Below, in pieces: positions 44,480-56,181 of a stretch of DNA of 64,000 nt. A program made the translations under genes and the position numbers. The notes below the pieces were generated by a model that worked only from the letters and a program-made list of their open reading frames with translations, had not been told where the DNA came from and did not search any database. Source of the DNA: Clarireedia homoeocarpa (Eukaryota; Ascomycota; Leotiomycetes; Helotiales; Rutstroemiaceae); contig LNKV01000069.1 of NCBI GenBank assembly GCA_001465935.1, forward strand, positions 1-64,000, in the 5' to 3' direction. The number at the start of each line of letters is the position of its first letter. Position 1 is the stretch's first letter.

Positions 44480-47419
44480 TTATATCTTGGATGCTCGAGT
44501 TCTATCCTCATTCATCGGGAGTTCATCCTTTAGCTTATTCTGCCATTCCTCATCATTCTCCGCAATCGTTCTTTTTGCACGGAAATCGCTTGGCCTGTAT
44601 GCCCAGAATTTGAATCTTCCATCCTTCCGGGGGATGTTTGTGAATGACAATCCTGTGGTAATTTGTTTTGACTTATTAGTCATTCTTGCAATAAGAACAG
44701 CGTTCGATCCCACAATATCGACCATTCTGTAGGCACTCTGCATGAAATCTTCTTCATACGCGAGCTTTTTATCTCTTCTTATGGGTAATAAACGTAATTC
44801 CGAACCAGATCCGCCAGCTTTTCCACCTTCAATAGTCGTGTATGTAGTTTCCCATCCATCGAAATCAAAGACCATGGTATTCCTATACTCAAGGCCAGCA
44901 AAAAGATAATCGACAGGGAATTGCTTATGATCTTTAAATTGGCCTTGAGTATCGACTAGCGAACGCGCACCCGGTGAACAAATGTGGTCAGCCATGGGAA
45001 TTTTAATCGACGCCGGTGTTTCCAATGGACGATCGCTGTCAAGATCTAGATTGCATTTGGCTACAAAAGATTCAATTGATGGAGAGAATACTCGGCTTCC
45101 CCGAGGACCATAGATTGGAATCATGTGGGACGCCACCCGGTGCTGGAAACGAAGATCAAAAGTAGATTGGGGGAGCATCAGATCGGAGGTATCGCTGGAT
45201 TTGATGGCTTTGACATCACGAAGTTGTGCATGACGATATTTGTGGTTGATGGAGAACCTCATCTCAATCAGTGGAAACATGGCCAACGCTTCCGAACCAA
45301 TTCTACCACCACCAGTTTGCTCGGCCCATGGATTGGGTTTGAATCTCATTACCAGTGTCTCGAAAGGTCTGGGTGTGAGAAGCGGTGCATCGCGCAATGC
45401 GCGAAAGAGGGTAGAAATATCGGAAGAAAAAGTATGAAGTACTTCAGGCTTGGATATTGAACTCAATTCCCTCGGAACAAAAATGTTATCAGTTGGAAAG
45501 CAATGCAGGACACGTCCAGCAACAGCAGACGTTTCAATAGAGTTAGCATGAGACCACGCCACTTCCGTGTCCCATGAAGTCTCCGCGTCATCTGTCTTAG
45601 AGGTAGGAGATCGCTGTCCAGAACCGGATACTACATCCGGTATGTCATCTGGATCTCCGAATAAAGTTCTATACTGAGCTGAAATCTTCGATTGAGGGGA
45701 AGAATCGTCGCTTGAGGTCCTGGGCGCCTCATTTTGTGTCTTTCCCGTAACACGAGAAACTTGCTTGGGCTCCTCGGATGTTTGGTTATTCGCCGCCTCC
45801 TTTGCAATAGGCACAGTCCATCGATACCATCTTTGCATTCTTTGATGCCAAGGGAGGCCCCTTAATACCTCTTGCTTTGTAAAAGATCCATGTTCATTCT
45901 CTGGATTTATTTCGTATTCTATTCTCAGAGAATCGCGGTCTGCGAGAGGGGAAGAGGTTAGCAGTAATCTTCGCGCAACTTCGTGCTTCGTTGATGTTTT
46001 AGTAGGCGCGTCGTATTCAATGTTTGAAATGACAACCTGCGGACTTGTTAGAGACATGCAAGTATGTGGAGTGAGTGACTAGCCGTTGGTTCATTATTGG
46101 AACTGATTTTTTCAATCTCAGTGTCTGTCAGTTGACCAATAGTTCTCAGAATTAACTCGCTGCTATGCCTTTTCTCCAATCCCTTATCTTTGCTTCTTGG
46201 AAATATAGGTCTTAAGGGTACCAAAATTCGAGTAATGTGTCGCAAAGCATCCTCGATTTCGAGTACAATCAGAGCAGCCTTTTCACGGTTCGATGTTATG
46301 CGCACAACTTCCCGTTTTCGGAATACCTCGATCTTTTCAAGCTCACTGAAGAGATAATTGGCACTGATCGATTCAAGGAAACCTTGTTCTGAGTAAAACG
46401 TTCGATTAGCCTTCAGAAGAGAAAATCATGACTATTTACTTACTGATCAAAAGCTCTAGATCTGCCGGATTGAGTTGAACTTCAGCCTGACCGATGCCCT
46501 CCTCGATCTCGGCAACACCAACTTCCCAGCACTGTCTAATTATGTTAAGAGCAAGTAACTGCTTTGCGGTGAAAGATGGTGTAAGATATCCACTTAAAAC
46601 ACTCTCTTTGAGATTTTCACTGGACTCAGAGGTCTCTGGGACCCATGCTGACACCCGCACAATACCATTAGTATTGATGAGATCCGGAGCTAGTGATGGT
46701 AGCAGCTTGTTTCTGTCGGAAAATGATTTGAGGTATTTGTTCATCTGCGAAAATGTGAAGCTGTCGTCCAAGACTTGAACGAGATCGATGAGATTGGCCC
46801 AACTCAGCGAATTTCCTTCCGCTGTAGGTCTGAATTCATTAAAATTGGAAAAAAGTTCATCATCTGAGATAATACCCCGCTCGCTTTCAAGTGTCTTTAG
46901 AATATCTATGTTCTTGGGTGGCTCAACTTCTTCGGTTTTCTGTTCGGGGAGAAATGAAGTAAATTTGGCATCTCGAAGAACGATGATCTCTGAAGTTTTC
47001 CCCAGTGCCTTCACATTCAGAACTTTGCTGGCTTGCCATTGTCCATTTTTCTTCCCTCCCAGGAGGCGACCCAAAGGACGTTTCCAGCGTTCAGTTCTCG
47101 AACGAATATCGTGCGTCGATTGAGAGGTATGCCTTTGTACACGTTCGGAGAAATGCCCTTTCACGTCCACTGTATTACCTCTGCTGGCAGGATTGGGAAC
47201 TCCATTATTCTGTATGCTCAGATGATCATCCGCTTGTGTGCTCGAGTCATCATTCACTTGTGTGCTCGAGTCATCATTCATTTGTGTGCTCGAGGTATTG
47301 TCTGTCGTCGCCAAGCTGGTGCGGATCGTTCGATATGGAATGGAAGGTATTGGTCGTTGACCTAAACGTATCCGACATCTTAAGCAGATGTTCAGACCGG
47401 AGGCTGGCCTGCGAATCAT
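44480..47419 (-). CDS. SLS1: SLS1-type mitochondrial inner-membrane protein
   Basis: In yeast, Sls1 is an inner-membrane protein that couples mitochondrial transcription to translation. Exon 1 47419-46444, exon 2 46388-46084 and exon 3 46036-44480 give 945 residues. Intron 1 (55 nt) has gtaagt, a gctaat branch site and tactcag. Intron 2 is less sure: the only join that keeps frame is a 47-nt GC-AG intron (gctagt...gcag, with ctaac near its 3' end). The N-terminus MIRRPASGLNICLRCRIRLG is a mitochondrial presequence. Then come an 8-residue SSTQ-x-NDD repeat (about residues 43-66), KNGQWQASKVLNVKALGKTSEIIVLRD, and a long C-terminal body with VARRLLLTSSPLA and GLPWHQRMQRWYRW. The call rests on the overall pattern of the fungal Sls1 family. 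It shares a 243-bp divergent promoter with NSE3. Confidence 0.8.
47218..47294 (-). repeat. 24-bp coding tandem repeat in SLS1
   Basis: Three copies of tgtgtgctcgagtcatcatt-type units, in frame with the 8-residue repeat SSTQ-x-NDD just after the presequence. A multiple of three, so copy-number change would keep the frame. Confidence 0.8.
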
Positions 47420-47662
47420 CTAGGCGATTGACTAATAGTTAATGAATGCAAGATGTTGACTTGCCTTCCCAAGAATATCCTGCTCAAAATTTGGCTGCGA
47501 AATATCGGAAGCGGCCGAGTGCACCGCCGGCCGAGCCTACGTTTTTCCGGCTTGCGCGCAAAAGCGCGTCTCCCATCAAGTCATCTAGATTAATGCAAGT
47601 GCTAAGCCACTGCGTAAGACTTCATTATATTCCTCGAATCTAGGTTACAAGATTGGCCAAGT
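47420..47662. promoter_or_regulatory. Bidirectional SLS1/NSE3 promoter
   Basis: 243 bases separate the two start codons, so both promoters and leaders must fit in it. Contains a GC-rich centre (gcggccgagtgcaccgccggccgag, about 47511-47535). Confidence 0.6.
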
Positions 47663-48825
47663 ATGCCTTCTGTCGGCCGTAGAGGTCGTTATGTGGTAAG
47701 TTCTTGGTTCCAAGGCGTTGGTCTACACAACTACCCCGCGTCTGCTTCCGGCATACAATTAATACGCAGTAGCAAATTAGAGAAGATGAATCCGAAGAGG
47801 AACTTCCTCAACATCGTCGTCGCGCATTGTCGGAAAACACCGAAGAGGATGAAGATGAAGATCGCGAAGATGTAGATCAAAGCGGGGAAGATTCTCAAGA
47901 TCAAGTGGTGAAGAAGTTGGTTAGGTATGCTTTGGCATGCGAATTCCAAAGATTACCAATTACAAGGACTGGTATTAAGGAGAAGGGTATGCAGGTTCGA
48001 CTTCAAGCGTGCTACTATGGCTGACAAAATAAGTCCTTGGTCAGCAGAGGCAACCGTTCAAAGCTGTCTTCGACTCTACACAAGAAGTTCTAAGGAGGAG
48101 TTTCGGAATGGAGTTAGTTGAATTGCCAGTGAGGGAAAACGTAACTGTCAAAGGCAGACTAAGTAAGTCATTAGACATATCGGAACATTCGATCGCAAGC
48201 TAAATCGTGCTTAGAGGACGCAAACAAGAAAACCAAAGCTACGAAATCATCCGTATACGTTTTAACAAGTGTTCTCTCCCCCCAGTACCGAACACCCACT
48301 ATCCTCCAACCGTCCAAAGTTATAAGTCAATGGGAAGAAGCTACATATATTGGGTTTTATACAACAATTGTTTCTATCATTATGCTGAGTCCTGACGGCA
48401 CAATATCCGACAGCAAATTTACCTCGATTCTGAAAAAGTTAGAAGCCGACGAAAACTTACCTACAGACAAGACAGCACTTGTTGTTAAGAAGATGTTACA
48501 ACAAAACTATATCAGCAAAATTGTAGAAAAGACAGCTGACGAGGAAATAATTGAATGGAGAGTAGGACCACGAGGAAAAGTCGAAATAGGCACAAGAAGT
48601 GTGCAGGGACTGGTTAGAGAGATTTATGGAGAGAACACACCGGAAGATCTTGAGAGAAGATTAGATCGTAGCTTGGGATTAGGTAAGAGAAAGAGTGCAG
48701 AGGAGGTGGAAGCGGACGAGGGCGTTGATGCTCTGAGTTCGAATAACACAAGCTCCAGGAGTACGGCCAAAAAGCCACGAAGTCGAAGAGCGGTAGAAGG
48801 AGAAGAAGACGACCAGGAAGACTAA
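47663..48825 (+). CDS. NSE3: MAGE-domain protein Nse3 of the SMC5/6 complex
   Basis: Nse3 binds Nse1 and Nse4 in the SMC5/6 complex, which acts in DNA repair and chromosome segregation in the nucleus. Exons 47663-47695, 47773-47986, 48034-48162 and 48215-48825 give 328 residues; all phases fit, with gtaagt, gtatgc and gtaagt donors. Residues 12-50 are acidic (EESEEEL, EEDEDEDRED). The MAGE/WH domain follows: VVKKLVRYALACEFQRLPITRTGIKEK-VLG, AVFDSTQEVLRRSFGMELVELP, ATYIGFYTTIVSIIMLSPDGTISD, and the typical end WRVGPRGKVEIGTRSVQGLVREIYG. The basic C-terminus KKPRSRR may be a nuclear signal. The 33-nt first exon is found by splicing into the RED-rich exon; the join is in frame and starts at the first ATG. 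Confidence 0.88.
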
Positions 48826-50224
48826 CAGAATCAGCGATTTGAGTTGATTTGGAGACTTGCTAACGGCGTTACTTGAGTCTGGGGTCATGGGATATTCCTG
48901 GTTGACAAAATGAAGTTTGGGTCGATAAAATGGAATCCATAGGTGGGAGTTGGGGAAACCGGATCGATATCACCACTAAGATAATGGGCTTGCTCCTCGG
49001 GATTGAAGGGCTCAATTGCGGGCTTGCACTTACAGCAGTGCTTTTATTTGCATGTGGTATAGTTGTGAATTAAATATGATAATCTTCAAAATGTGGATAG
49101 AAAGCATTATGGGATAGAGATCCTGTCTGACCTAAGCACATGAGCGTGCGCAACAAGAAACATGCAAACCACGGCTGGACCACACAACACTTCTACCTTC
49201 TCTTCAGTTTACACCAAATGGTGGTAGAAATCTGCGATAGTGATTTCCCGATGCCATAAGCTCCTATTATTCCCATTACCGGAAGTATAGTGCGAACCCA
49301 ACGTCCATCGTGTGTTCAGCGCCACAAACGCCTCTTTGTATTCATCCAGAAACCAACAATCGCCTTGTTATCAGCATCCAGACTTTGCTATGCACTTTGT
49401 GACTCCGTTACGCTCAATCTTGTACCTCCGGCGGTTTCCCGACAGGCTGTATCATCTTCTACGAAAAGGTCAGATCCTGTATCAAGTTTAACCATCGATC
49501 CTGTTGAAACGTACCTCAATCATCATGCTTCTAACCATTTCCCGCGGCATGCCCATTCCAATGGCCATATAACTTAGCAGAGGCGGATGGCCGACGAAGG
49601 AAGCATAGCTGTCTCTCTGAATATTGCTCGTAAATTCGAACTTTGTTGTATCAGCGTGTCCTGTGCCAACGTATCTGTTTTGAAGTTGTTCGAGCTGCTG
49701 CTGTGCGCGTAGTTTGTCCGCCTACAAAATCATGTTAGTAGCAGACTTTAAGCATGGCATTGTTGGTCTGGTCCTAGTTACTACTGAGCCGTATTGTAAT
49801 TCCTAGGAAGCATTTCTTTACTTACCATTTTGCGATTGTTTGCGACGCAGTTTTCTCGTACCTACAATTACCCAAGAGTTGTAGGGATTCTTAGCTGGGG
49901 CTCGGCACTTTGTTCTTCCGATCCTGCGCTACACTAGCTCGACTAGTACCTGCGGCCGCTCCAACTCATAACTTTCAACAACAATAAAACTGCCCAGTGA
50001 GGTACCACAACTTCTCCCCACTAGGACTGCAGTCGCCAAGGACAAGCCTTCTACTACTAGATGGCGTAGGAGACATCGTAACTCTCGTACAAAAGGCACT
50101 GGCACTGGTAGGAATAGGCAAAGCGGATGAGGCAAGATCCACTGGTCATGGAGTAAGTCCCTAGGTCAACCTACCCAACATCTTTCACGTGATTTTGATA
50201 CGCTCTCATCCTATCACGTGCACT
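48826..50224. other. Intergenic region
   Basis: No gene that I can support. Weak open frames at 49290-49577 (plus) and 49929-50135 (minus) have no recognisable features. The right end is the promoter side of the zinc-motif gene. Confidence 0.5.
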
Positions 50225-51699
50225 ATGAGCAAATCTAAGCAAAATCAACCAGGGCACTTCCGTTGCTAAAAGCAATTATACCTTCCTGTTACATTATGAG
50301 TATTGACTTTGAAGCAATAGGGGTACGACGTTCGAATTAAGACCCACAGGTCCAGTCTACCCACTTCCCTTCGACCAGAGACTCGTACAAGGTGATAATT
50401 ACCGTAAAGATAAGGAGATACTCGAGAAAACGCTTCAAAGTATCCATAACTTCTACAAAACACCATACGCCGGTCCGCATACTGGCGAGCATCTTGATTG
50501 CGAACGATGCATTGGCTTGAAACGTCAGGTCAAGCAAGCCTATCGAGAATGGTATCTTTCCGACGAGCCAGATCGCTGGTACTCAAAGTTATTCGACTAC
50601 AAAACGGAGCTACAAGCAATGTTTGAGAAGCCGGACGAATATGACCTTGCTGCTATACACCGAAGAGCAGATACGGAACTTCGCTCTCATCTGAAAAAGG
50701 ATATTTGTGCTCCTGCACCAGGCGACACAGAGGAAATCACAGGATACAAATCAATTCTCGCTCACGAGCTAGATGAAGGGAAATCTATCCCTAAGATCCT
50801 CGGGATGTATCTCGAAAATCAGTTCAAAACTGGTTCTAATTCCGATGTCATAGACTTCAATCGGGAACTCAATGCGACCACAAGTGACGAGGAGAGGATA
50901 CCCCTCTACATTAAATATTATTGTGCAGATTCGTGGGCAAATAGTACTAACATCAAGAATTTTAAAGCGAAATACTCTCGTATGTTTGAGCAAGGGATGC
51001 CTCATGATGCAGTGGTTGCAGCTATGCGGAAAGAGGTCTCGACCTCTCGAGAAGTTGAGATCTCTGATTTGAAACGTCGTCTCAACGAACTCAATCTTGC
51101 CCAATCTGCGCATCTCAAAGCAAAGGCGAAAAAAGCTGAAAAGGATCAAATGAAAGATCAGCGAAACATGAGTTTGGTTGGGGAGAGTAAAGCAGTATGC
51201 GCTTATGAAGATTGCTCCAAGGATATTGACCTAGGCGTAGATGAAGGGATTATTCAATGTGTAGTGTGTGACTGGATTGATGGATTGATCAATGGGGAGA
51301 AGAGCACCTACTACTGCTCTCCTGAGCATGCCCATATGGATCATGTAAGTATTTTTCATCGTGTTTTAGTATTGTCCTGACATTCCATAGGAGAATCATA
51401 ACCTCGCTGTTCACTCCTGCGTCGCTATACAGACTAATTCTTGTATTAACGAACCGTTCCCTGGACCACCAGAATCTTTTAAGGCGAGTGGCATATGTAG
51501 GGACTGTATTGATCGCGGACAGAAGGCATTCTACTGCAGTCAGAAATGCTACATAAGCAATCTTGGAGCCCACCGTCATGAGTATCACCCCATGGAGGAG
51601 GGTCAAGGGCAAGAATTCTTGGAGCTCTTCAGGGTACCGGACGGTCTGCATGTGTTGACCGAGAACGGATTCGAGGATGTTGAAATGAAGGAGACTTAG
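50225..51699 (+). CDS. Protein with two MYND-like zinc motifs
   Basis: Exons 50225-50261, 50350-51344 and 51391-51699 give 446 residues. Exon 1 (MSKSKQNQPGHF-R) joins PVYPLPFDQRLVQGDNY in frame, but its donor gttgct is unusual, so the 5' end is tentative; intron 2 (46 nt, gtaagt...catag) is sound. The N-terminal 250 residues are helical and charged, with a C-x2-C in HLDCERCIGL and a coiled-coil-like stretch (LKRRLNELNLAQSAHLKAKA). Two zinc-ligand sets follow: CAYEDC, CVVC, YYC-x3-H and H-x2-H around residues 315-360, then C, CRDC, FYCSQKCY and H-x3-H near 375-420, each like a MYND finger. Fungal proteins of this plan usually mediate protein-protein contacts; the precise role is unknown. It ends 70 residues after the last ligand. 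Confidence 0.72.
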
Positions 51700-52346
51700 G
51701 TCGGGAGATTGGTTGACATTTTACGCCTCTCCTGGAAGTTAATAAATACCACCCAGTCGCAGAATCGCGGTCCGCTTTGAGTTGTTTTGAATTCGTAATT
51801 GCCCCTCGTCGTCATGAGGAAATAAGGCTACGATTTGTCAACCCGGTCAGAATGGAGCTCGCCACATATCTAGACAGTCACTGGTTATTTTATCCATTTT
51901 GGAAATTGTTGTATTTGCCATATATGTATTTTTCTACTTCTTTCAAAGAAATAAACTTGCGGTGGCGCATAAAAAGCCTCTGCTACATCTTTATTTCCAT
52001 TCAATAGCTAGCCTTTACCGTTTTAAATGTTATTATACTTCTAAGATATCCTTCCAGTCTTTGCTTCGTATAACACAGATTCTTTACTCCAGGATGTTAT
52101 ATTCAAGACTACGGCAGGTATATCGTCTAGCTTTCGGCATACCTTGTTAGTATCACAGTCAGAAGAGCAGCTGAATCCCCAGGCCTTTAAGAAATACAGT
52201 TCAATATACACCTGTATATATGTGATTGCTGGAAGAGTACACGAAGCAAATAGACTGAAACAAACAACACAAGAAGAGAAACCTGCTCCACAAATGACAC
52301 AAGAAAACGAACTGTAGGCTTTTAAGCCATTCATATCGCGTACGCT
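51700..52346. other. Convergent 3' spacer
   Basis: About 650 bases between the zinc-motif gene and the convergent secreted-protein gene. Moderately AT-rich; no gene seen. Confidence 0.5.
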
Positions 52347-52808
52347 TCAGAGACCCCCATCACAGCTTCCATATGCAGTTAACCACTCAATCTGCATTCC
52401 AACGTTCTGCTGAACACTACCACACTTGCATCCACCAAGTTCCCAGTCGTAGAGATCGATGCACGTCTGTTGGGTAAAATCATGCTCATCACCTGCTTTT
52501 CCGCCCACATATGAAACCTTCCAGGAGATGTGAGTGAAATCAACGTTCCAATGCGCTCTCGGATCGACCGCCCAATCGCTGCAGCGGGTGAATGGAGCAC
52601 CGCCATTCTTGTATTTCCCTGCCGCCATCTGACAAGTAGTGACAATATCATTCAGAACCTCTTGGTGGACACCGTCTCCCTTTATTCCATGCAAATCGTC
52701 GAAGCGGGGATAAGAGTAGTCGCAATCATCATGGCAACCCAAACTCGAGCTTACTAAAGGTGTAAGTAGTCCAGCGATGAGGAACAGGTTGGCGGAGTTG
52801 AACAACAT
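52347..52808 (-). CDS. Small secreted Cys-rich protein
   Basis: 153 residues from ATG 52808, chosen because MLFNSANLFLIAGLLTPLVSS is a signal peptide; the frame is open 47 codons further upstream, but that part looks like leader sequence. The mature part has eight cysteines (GCHDDC, TTC, TRC, QTC, GGCKC, GSC), enough for four disulfides, and a Trp-rich centre (CSDWAVDPRAHWNVDFTHISW). No enzyme motif. Size, Cys number and secretion suggest a stable apoplastic protein, possibly effector-like. A lone gene with its own promoter, next to a secreted lipase/esterase. Family not recognised. Confidence 0.72.
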   Translation of the reverse strand: MLFNSANLFLIAGLLTPLVSSSLGCHDDCDYSYPRFDDLHGIKGDGVHQEVLNDIVTTCQMAAGKYKNGGAPFTRCSDWAVDPRAHWNVDFTHISWKVSYVGGKAGDEHDFTQQTCIDLYDWELGGCKCGSVQQNVGMQIEWLTAYGSCDGGL

Positions 52809-53674
52809 GATGATTAAAGAGCGGATATGGATGTGATAAATGCTATGTAGGAATGAAGACGAAGAAGTTTGGACTTGATAAATGATAACGATAGTTTTGT
52901 AGATGTGTATAGTAGAGAAGTCAAACGACTGTGAGAAGACGGCGGTCAAAAAACGAGGACTGAACCAAATTGCTAATGTAGAAAGCTTGCTGTGATGGTG
53001 GGGAATGTGTTAAGCTCTCATCTTCAATCGAGTATTTATATTCCATCTTGATGAACCTAGGAACATTCTGTTATCCCAAGAATACTCTGTTGCTCCAGGA
53101 GCATGTGGTAGAGCGGGGGGTTATTCGTGTCATCCTAGAGGATGACGGCGACCATCCGTCAATCCATCCCAAGGTATGAATGCTTTCTGCTCAGAACAGC
53201 CAACTCAGGATGTTAGATGTGTTGGTGGAATGTGGAATGAAGTAGCGGGCGGTAAACAATGTGGCTCAACCTCTGGGCACCGGCTTCAAAGAGAGATACA
53301 CGAGAAGGAACGGTTGCTGTAAGGTTAAGATCTCTTGGCATTGAGCGTGGGTCCTGCGTTTGCCTATCGAGCGTATTAAGCGCAATGTAAATGGCTGCAG
53401 TTTTGTACTTAACTTGAGAGGCCGGTAGTACGCCTACGGTACTTTTCGTATAATACCGACGAATAGCTAAGGTTGTACGGAGAACGACCGGCTGGCTAAT
53501 AGTGTTTGGTGTCTGCATCTGCATCTGCATCTGCATCCAACGCGTTCAGATGTCTATTTTGGTCACGTGATTTATCTGCTTCTCATAGCTTTCTAAAGAC
53601 TTTCAAACATCATTCTTACAAGTAGGTGTCAGTTCATCTACCACAGAACAGCAATCATTCCTATCTACATCCAA
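52809..53674. other. Intergenic region with (GCATCT)n
   Basis: 866 bases containing the promoter of the Cys-rich protein and the 3' flank of the esterase gene. A (ctgcat)4 hexamer repeat lies at 53513-53537. A minus-strand open frame across it (53213-53536) begins with Met-Gln repeats from the hexamer and has no domain. Confidence 0.5.
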
Positions 53675-55411
53675 TCAGATATAGAACTTTGCGAAGTTCG
53701 CCTCCAAAAATGAGAAACTCGACGCTCGGAAGGTATCCGCAATCAAGGATGAAGTGGAAGCATAGAAGTTCATCAGTTGCGCCCCCGCACTGTATTGCGG
53801 CCAGTTAGGATATGCCGAACTCGTTCCATTATTTGGATTCAATGTATTCACGAAGCTTAGGTAGTAAGCCCTGGTCGAAGCAGATGCATAGTTGGGTAGA
53901 ACACCGAAGAATGTCTGGAGAAGATCACTACCGTGGAAGGTGCCGAGAACGGGAGTACCGTAGTCGTATGAGGACAGATACGACCAAGATGGCACTGATG
54001 GTGCGACTTTCAACGTGGCCTGGAGGAATGCCCTTCGAGTGAGGGTGAACGTCAAGTCCCCAATGATTGCTGCCAGACGTTTAAATTGTGGATACCAGTT
54101 GTTGAGAAGGAGAGTTCGGAATGGCGAACCAGAGACGATGTCAGCTGGATAAGTGTCTAGCAAGCCTTCAATTGTCGCATCAGATGCATGATTGAAGAAG
54201 ATATCGGTGAAGTAGGTAACGAGCTGAGCTGTGGTGCTGATGTTGGATTGAAACAGGGCGAATAGGGTTCCTTCATCTTCCTGGTCACCGATGATGAAAG
54301 GTACTTTGGCGTAACTCCCGGCTGTCACCAAAAGATCGGGCGACTTAGTAAAAACTTTTCCATCCGGTCGTGGAAGATACGAGAGCGCGACCGAAGTATA
54401 ACTCAGCAGTCCTGAGACAGAATTGGTCGCATTCAGGAGGGTCGCATAAGGAACCCCTCGAAGACATGCTAGTGTATCACTTGAAGATGAACAGCCAGCG
54501 GCCTTTACCACCGTATCATAGATAGCCTGTCCCTTTGGACAGTCAACCGGATCGGCTGGTACAATACTCCCAGAATTCATAATCGCACCACGGAACAACG
54601 GTTTCCCCTTGTAGGTATTGTCCCCGTTATACAATACCATTTGATCCAAAACCGAGATCGCTCCGGCAGATTCACCCCAAATGGTGACTTTGGATGGATC
54701 ACCTCCGAACGCGGCGATGTTGTCTGCAACCCACTGCAACCCCAATCTCTGATCCAATAATCCTAGGTTCGCCGAACCATCCTTAAGAACTTCAGCACCT
54801 GGCAAGAAACCGAAACCACCAACCCGATAAGCTACACTAACGAAAATGACAGGCTTTCCTTGCGCAATAGAGTCCTCCACCCATCCCGTCCCATCATACA
54901 TCGCCGACCATCCAAGCTCAAATCCTCCACCAAATATCCAAAACAGGACCGGTAACTTGGACGAAGCAGTCGTCCCAGCCGGTCGTTGTACATTAATGTA
55001 CAAGCAATCCTCGCCAGTATTGAGGACTGTTTGAAAAAGTGGCGTATCGAGGAGCAGCCCTAGCGCCGAAGTAGGAATCGCATCATTTAGAACAGTACTG
55101 AAGAAAAATTGAGGACATGCTGCACCGTTTGCTGTTGCTTGAATTTTACCTAGGGGTTTGGTGATCGGTTGAGGAGGCTTGAGACGTAGTGCTCCTACAG
55201 GAGGTTGAGCGAAGGGGATGCCGGCGAAAGCTTCGACTTTGGAACCTGGAATACCAACTATAGTTGCAGCGGGGGAGGTGATTGTAACGGTGGGTGTAGT
55301 TGCACGCTCCTCAAGTGGAATATCGCGCTCAACATCAGAAGTGACATGCTCAACAGGAGCCGCGACTGTGATTGCTGAGAGAGCAAGGAATGAAAGAAGG
55401 GAGAACTTCAT
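53675..55411 (-). CDS. Secreted type-B carboxylesterase / lipase
   Basis: 578 residues, single exon, starting at MKFSLLSFLALSAITVAAP, a signal peptide; an ATG four codons earlier is possible. Alpha/beta-hydrolase of the cholinesterase/Geotrichum-type lipase family (PF00135). Catalytic triad visible: Ser248 in GESAG, Glu380 in EDEGTLFAL, His493 in GTFHGSDL. Oxyanion loop FGGGFELG (160-167), and EDCLYINVQRP (135-144), the family signature. Cys residues pair as in fungal lipases (CP near 100 with CLYIN; CPKG with CLRG). It would hydrolyse esters or acylglycerols outside the cell, in nutrition or wall/cutin-type attack; the exact substrate cannot be told. A possible propeptide follows the signal (ERDIPLEERA). 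Confidence 0.92.
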   Translation of the reverse strand: MKFSLLSFLALSAITVAAPVEHVTSDVERDIPLEERATTPTVTITSPAATIVGIPGSKVEAFAGIPFAQPPVGALRLKPPQPITKPLGKIQATANGAACPQFFFSTVLNDAIPTSALGLLLDTPLFQTVLNTGEDCLYINVQRPAGTTASSKLPVLFWIFGGGFELGWSAMYDGTGWVEDSIAQGKPVIFVSVAYRVGGFGFLPGAEVLKDGSANLGLLDQRLGLQWVADNIAAFGGDPSKVTIWGESAGAISVLDQMVLYNGDNTYKGKPLFRGAIMNSGSIVPADPVDCPKGQAIYDTVVKAAGCSSSSDTLACLRGVPYATLLNATNSVSGLLSYTSVALSYLPRPDGKVFTKSPDLLVTAGSYAKVPFIIGDQEDEGTLFALFQSNISTTAQLVTYFTDIFFNHASDATIEGLLDTYPADIVSGSPFRTLLLNNWYPQFKRLAAIIGDLTFTLTRRAFLQATLKVAPSVPSWSYLSSYDYGTPVLGTFHGSDLLQTFFGVLPNYASASTRAYYLSFVNTLNPNNGTSSAYPNWPQYSAGAQLMNFYASTSSLIADTFRASSFSFLEANFAKFYI

Positions 55412-55968
55412 GATTACCAGCAAAGCACTGCAACCTGGAGGAAGTATCTTTAATGAAGAAATAAAAGTGGGAATCGAAGTGGTAGGGAGCGTGAATTCTC
55501 GAGATGGAGCGAGATACTGAGGGTGAATATATAATTACTTCTCGGTCAATCCGGAGGATCTCATCCCATCTAACCCTTCCTCAAGAAACGCAGCCTAATC
55601 CCTCACTGTACTCCAACCCAGTAATCAAAAATCGCAAAACCTCCAAAAGAAATTCTCCAAACGCTTTCTTAAGCATGTGCTTCACGATATCCCTCGGTCG
55701 TAGCCATTGAGCTGCTCACCACCTGACCTTCAATAATTTTCTCTGGAGGGAGGTTCATGCACAGTAGATACATGTATTATTCCGCATCCGCTATCTGTCG
55801 CACCCCTGACTGGTTAAGCCAGGCTTCGAGATTGGGTTAGTTCTTATCCGAGCCAGCTCGCCAAGTCATAGGTGTCGGCCTCGAAGTTGAATGGGCGAGT
55901 TTTCCAAGAATCTGATAGCACAATTGGCCATTTTCAAGGGCGGAAAGTATATGGCATATTTGGAGGTG

Positions 55969-56181
55969 NNNNNNNNNNNNNNNNNNNNNNNNNNNNNNNN
56001 NNNNNNNNNNNNNNNNNNNNNNNNNNNNNNNNNNNNNNNNNNNNNNNNNNNNNNNNNNNNNNNNNNNNNNNNNNNNNNNNNNNNNNNNNNNNNNNNNNNN
56101 NNNNNNNNNNNNNNNNNNNNNNNNNNNNNNNNNNNNNNNNNNNNNNNNNNNNNNNNNNNNNNNNNNNNNNNNNNNNNNNNN
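55969..56181. other. Assembly gap (213 N)
   Basis: Undetermined bases. The T run immediately to the right suggests that a homopolymer caused the break. Reading frames that cross it are not real evidence for a gene. Confidence 0.99.
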
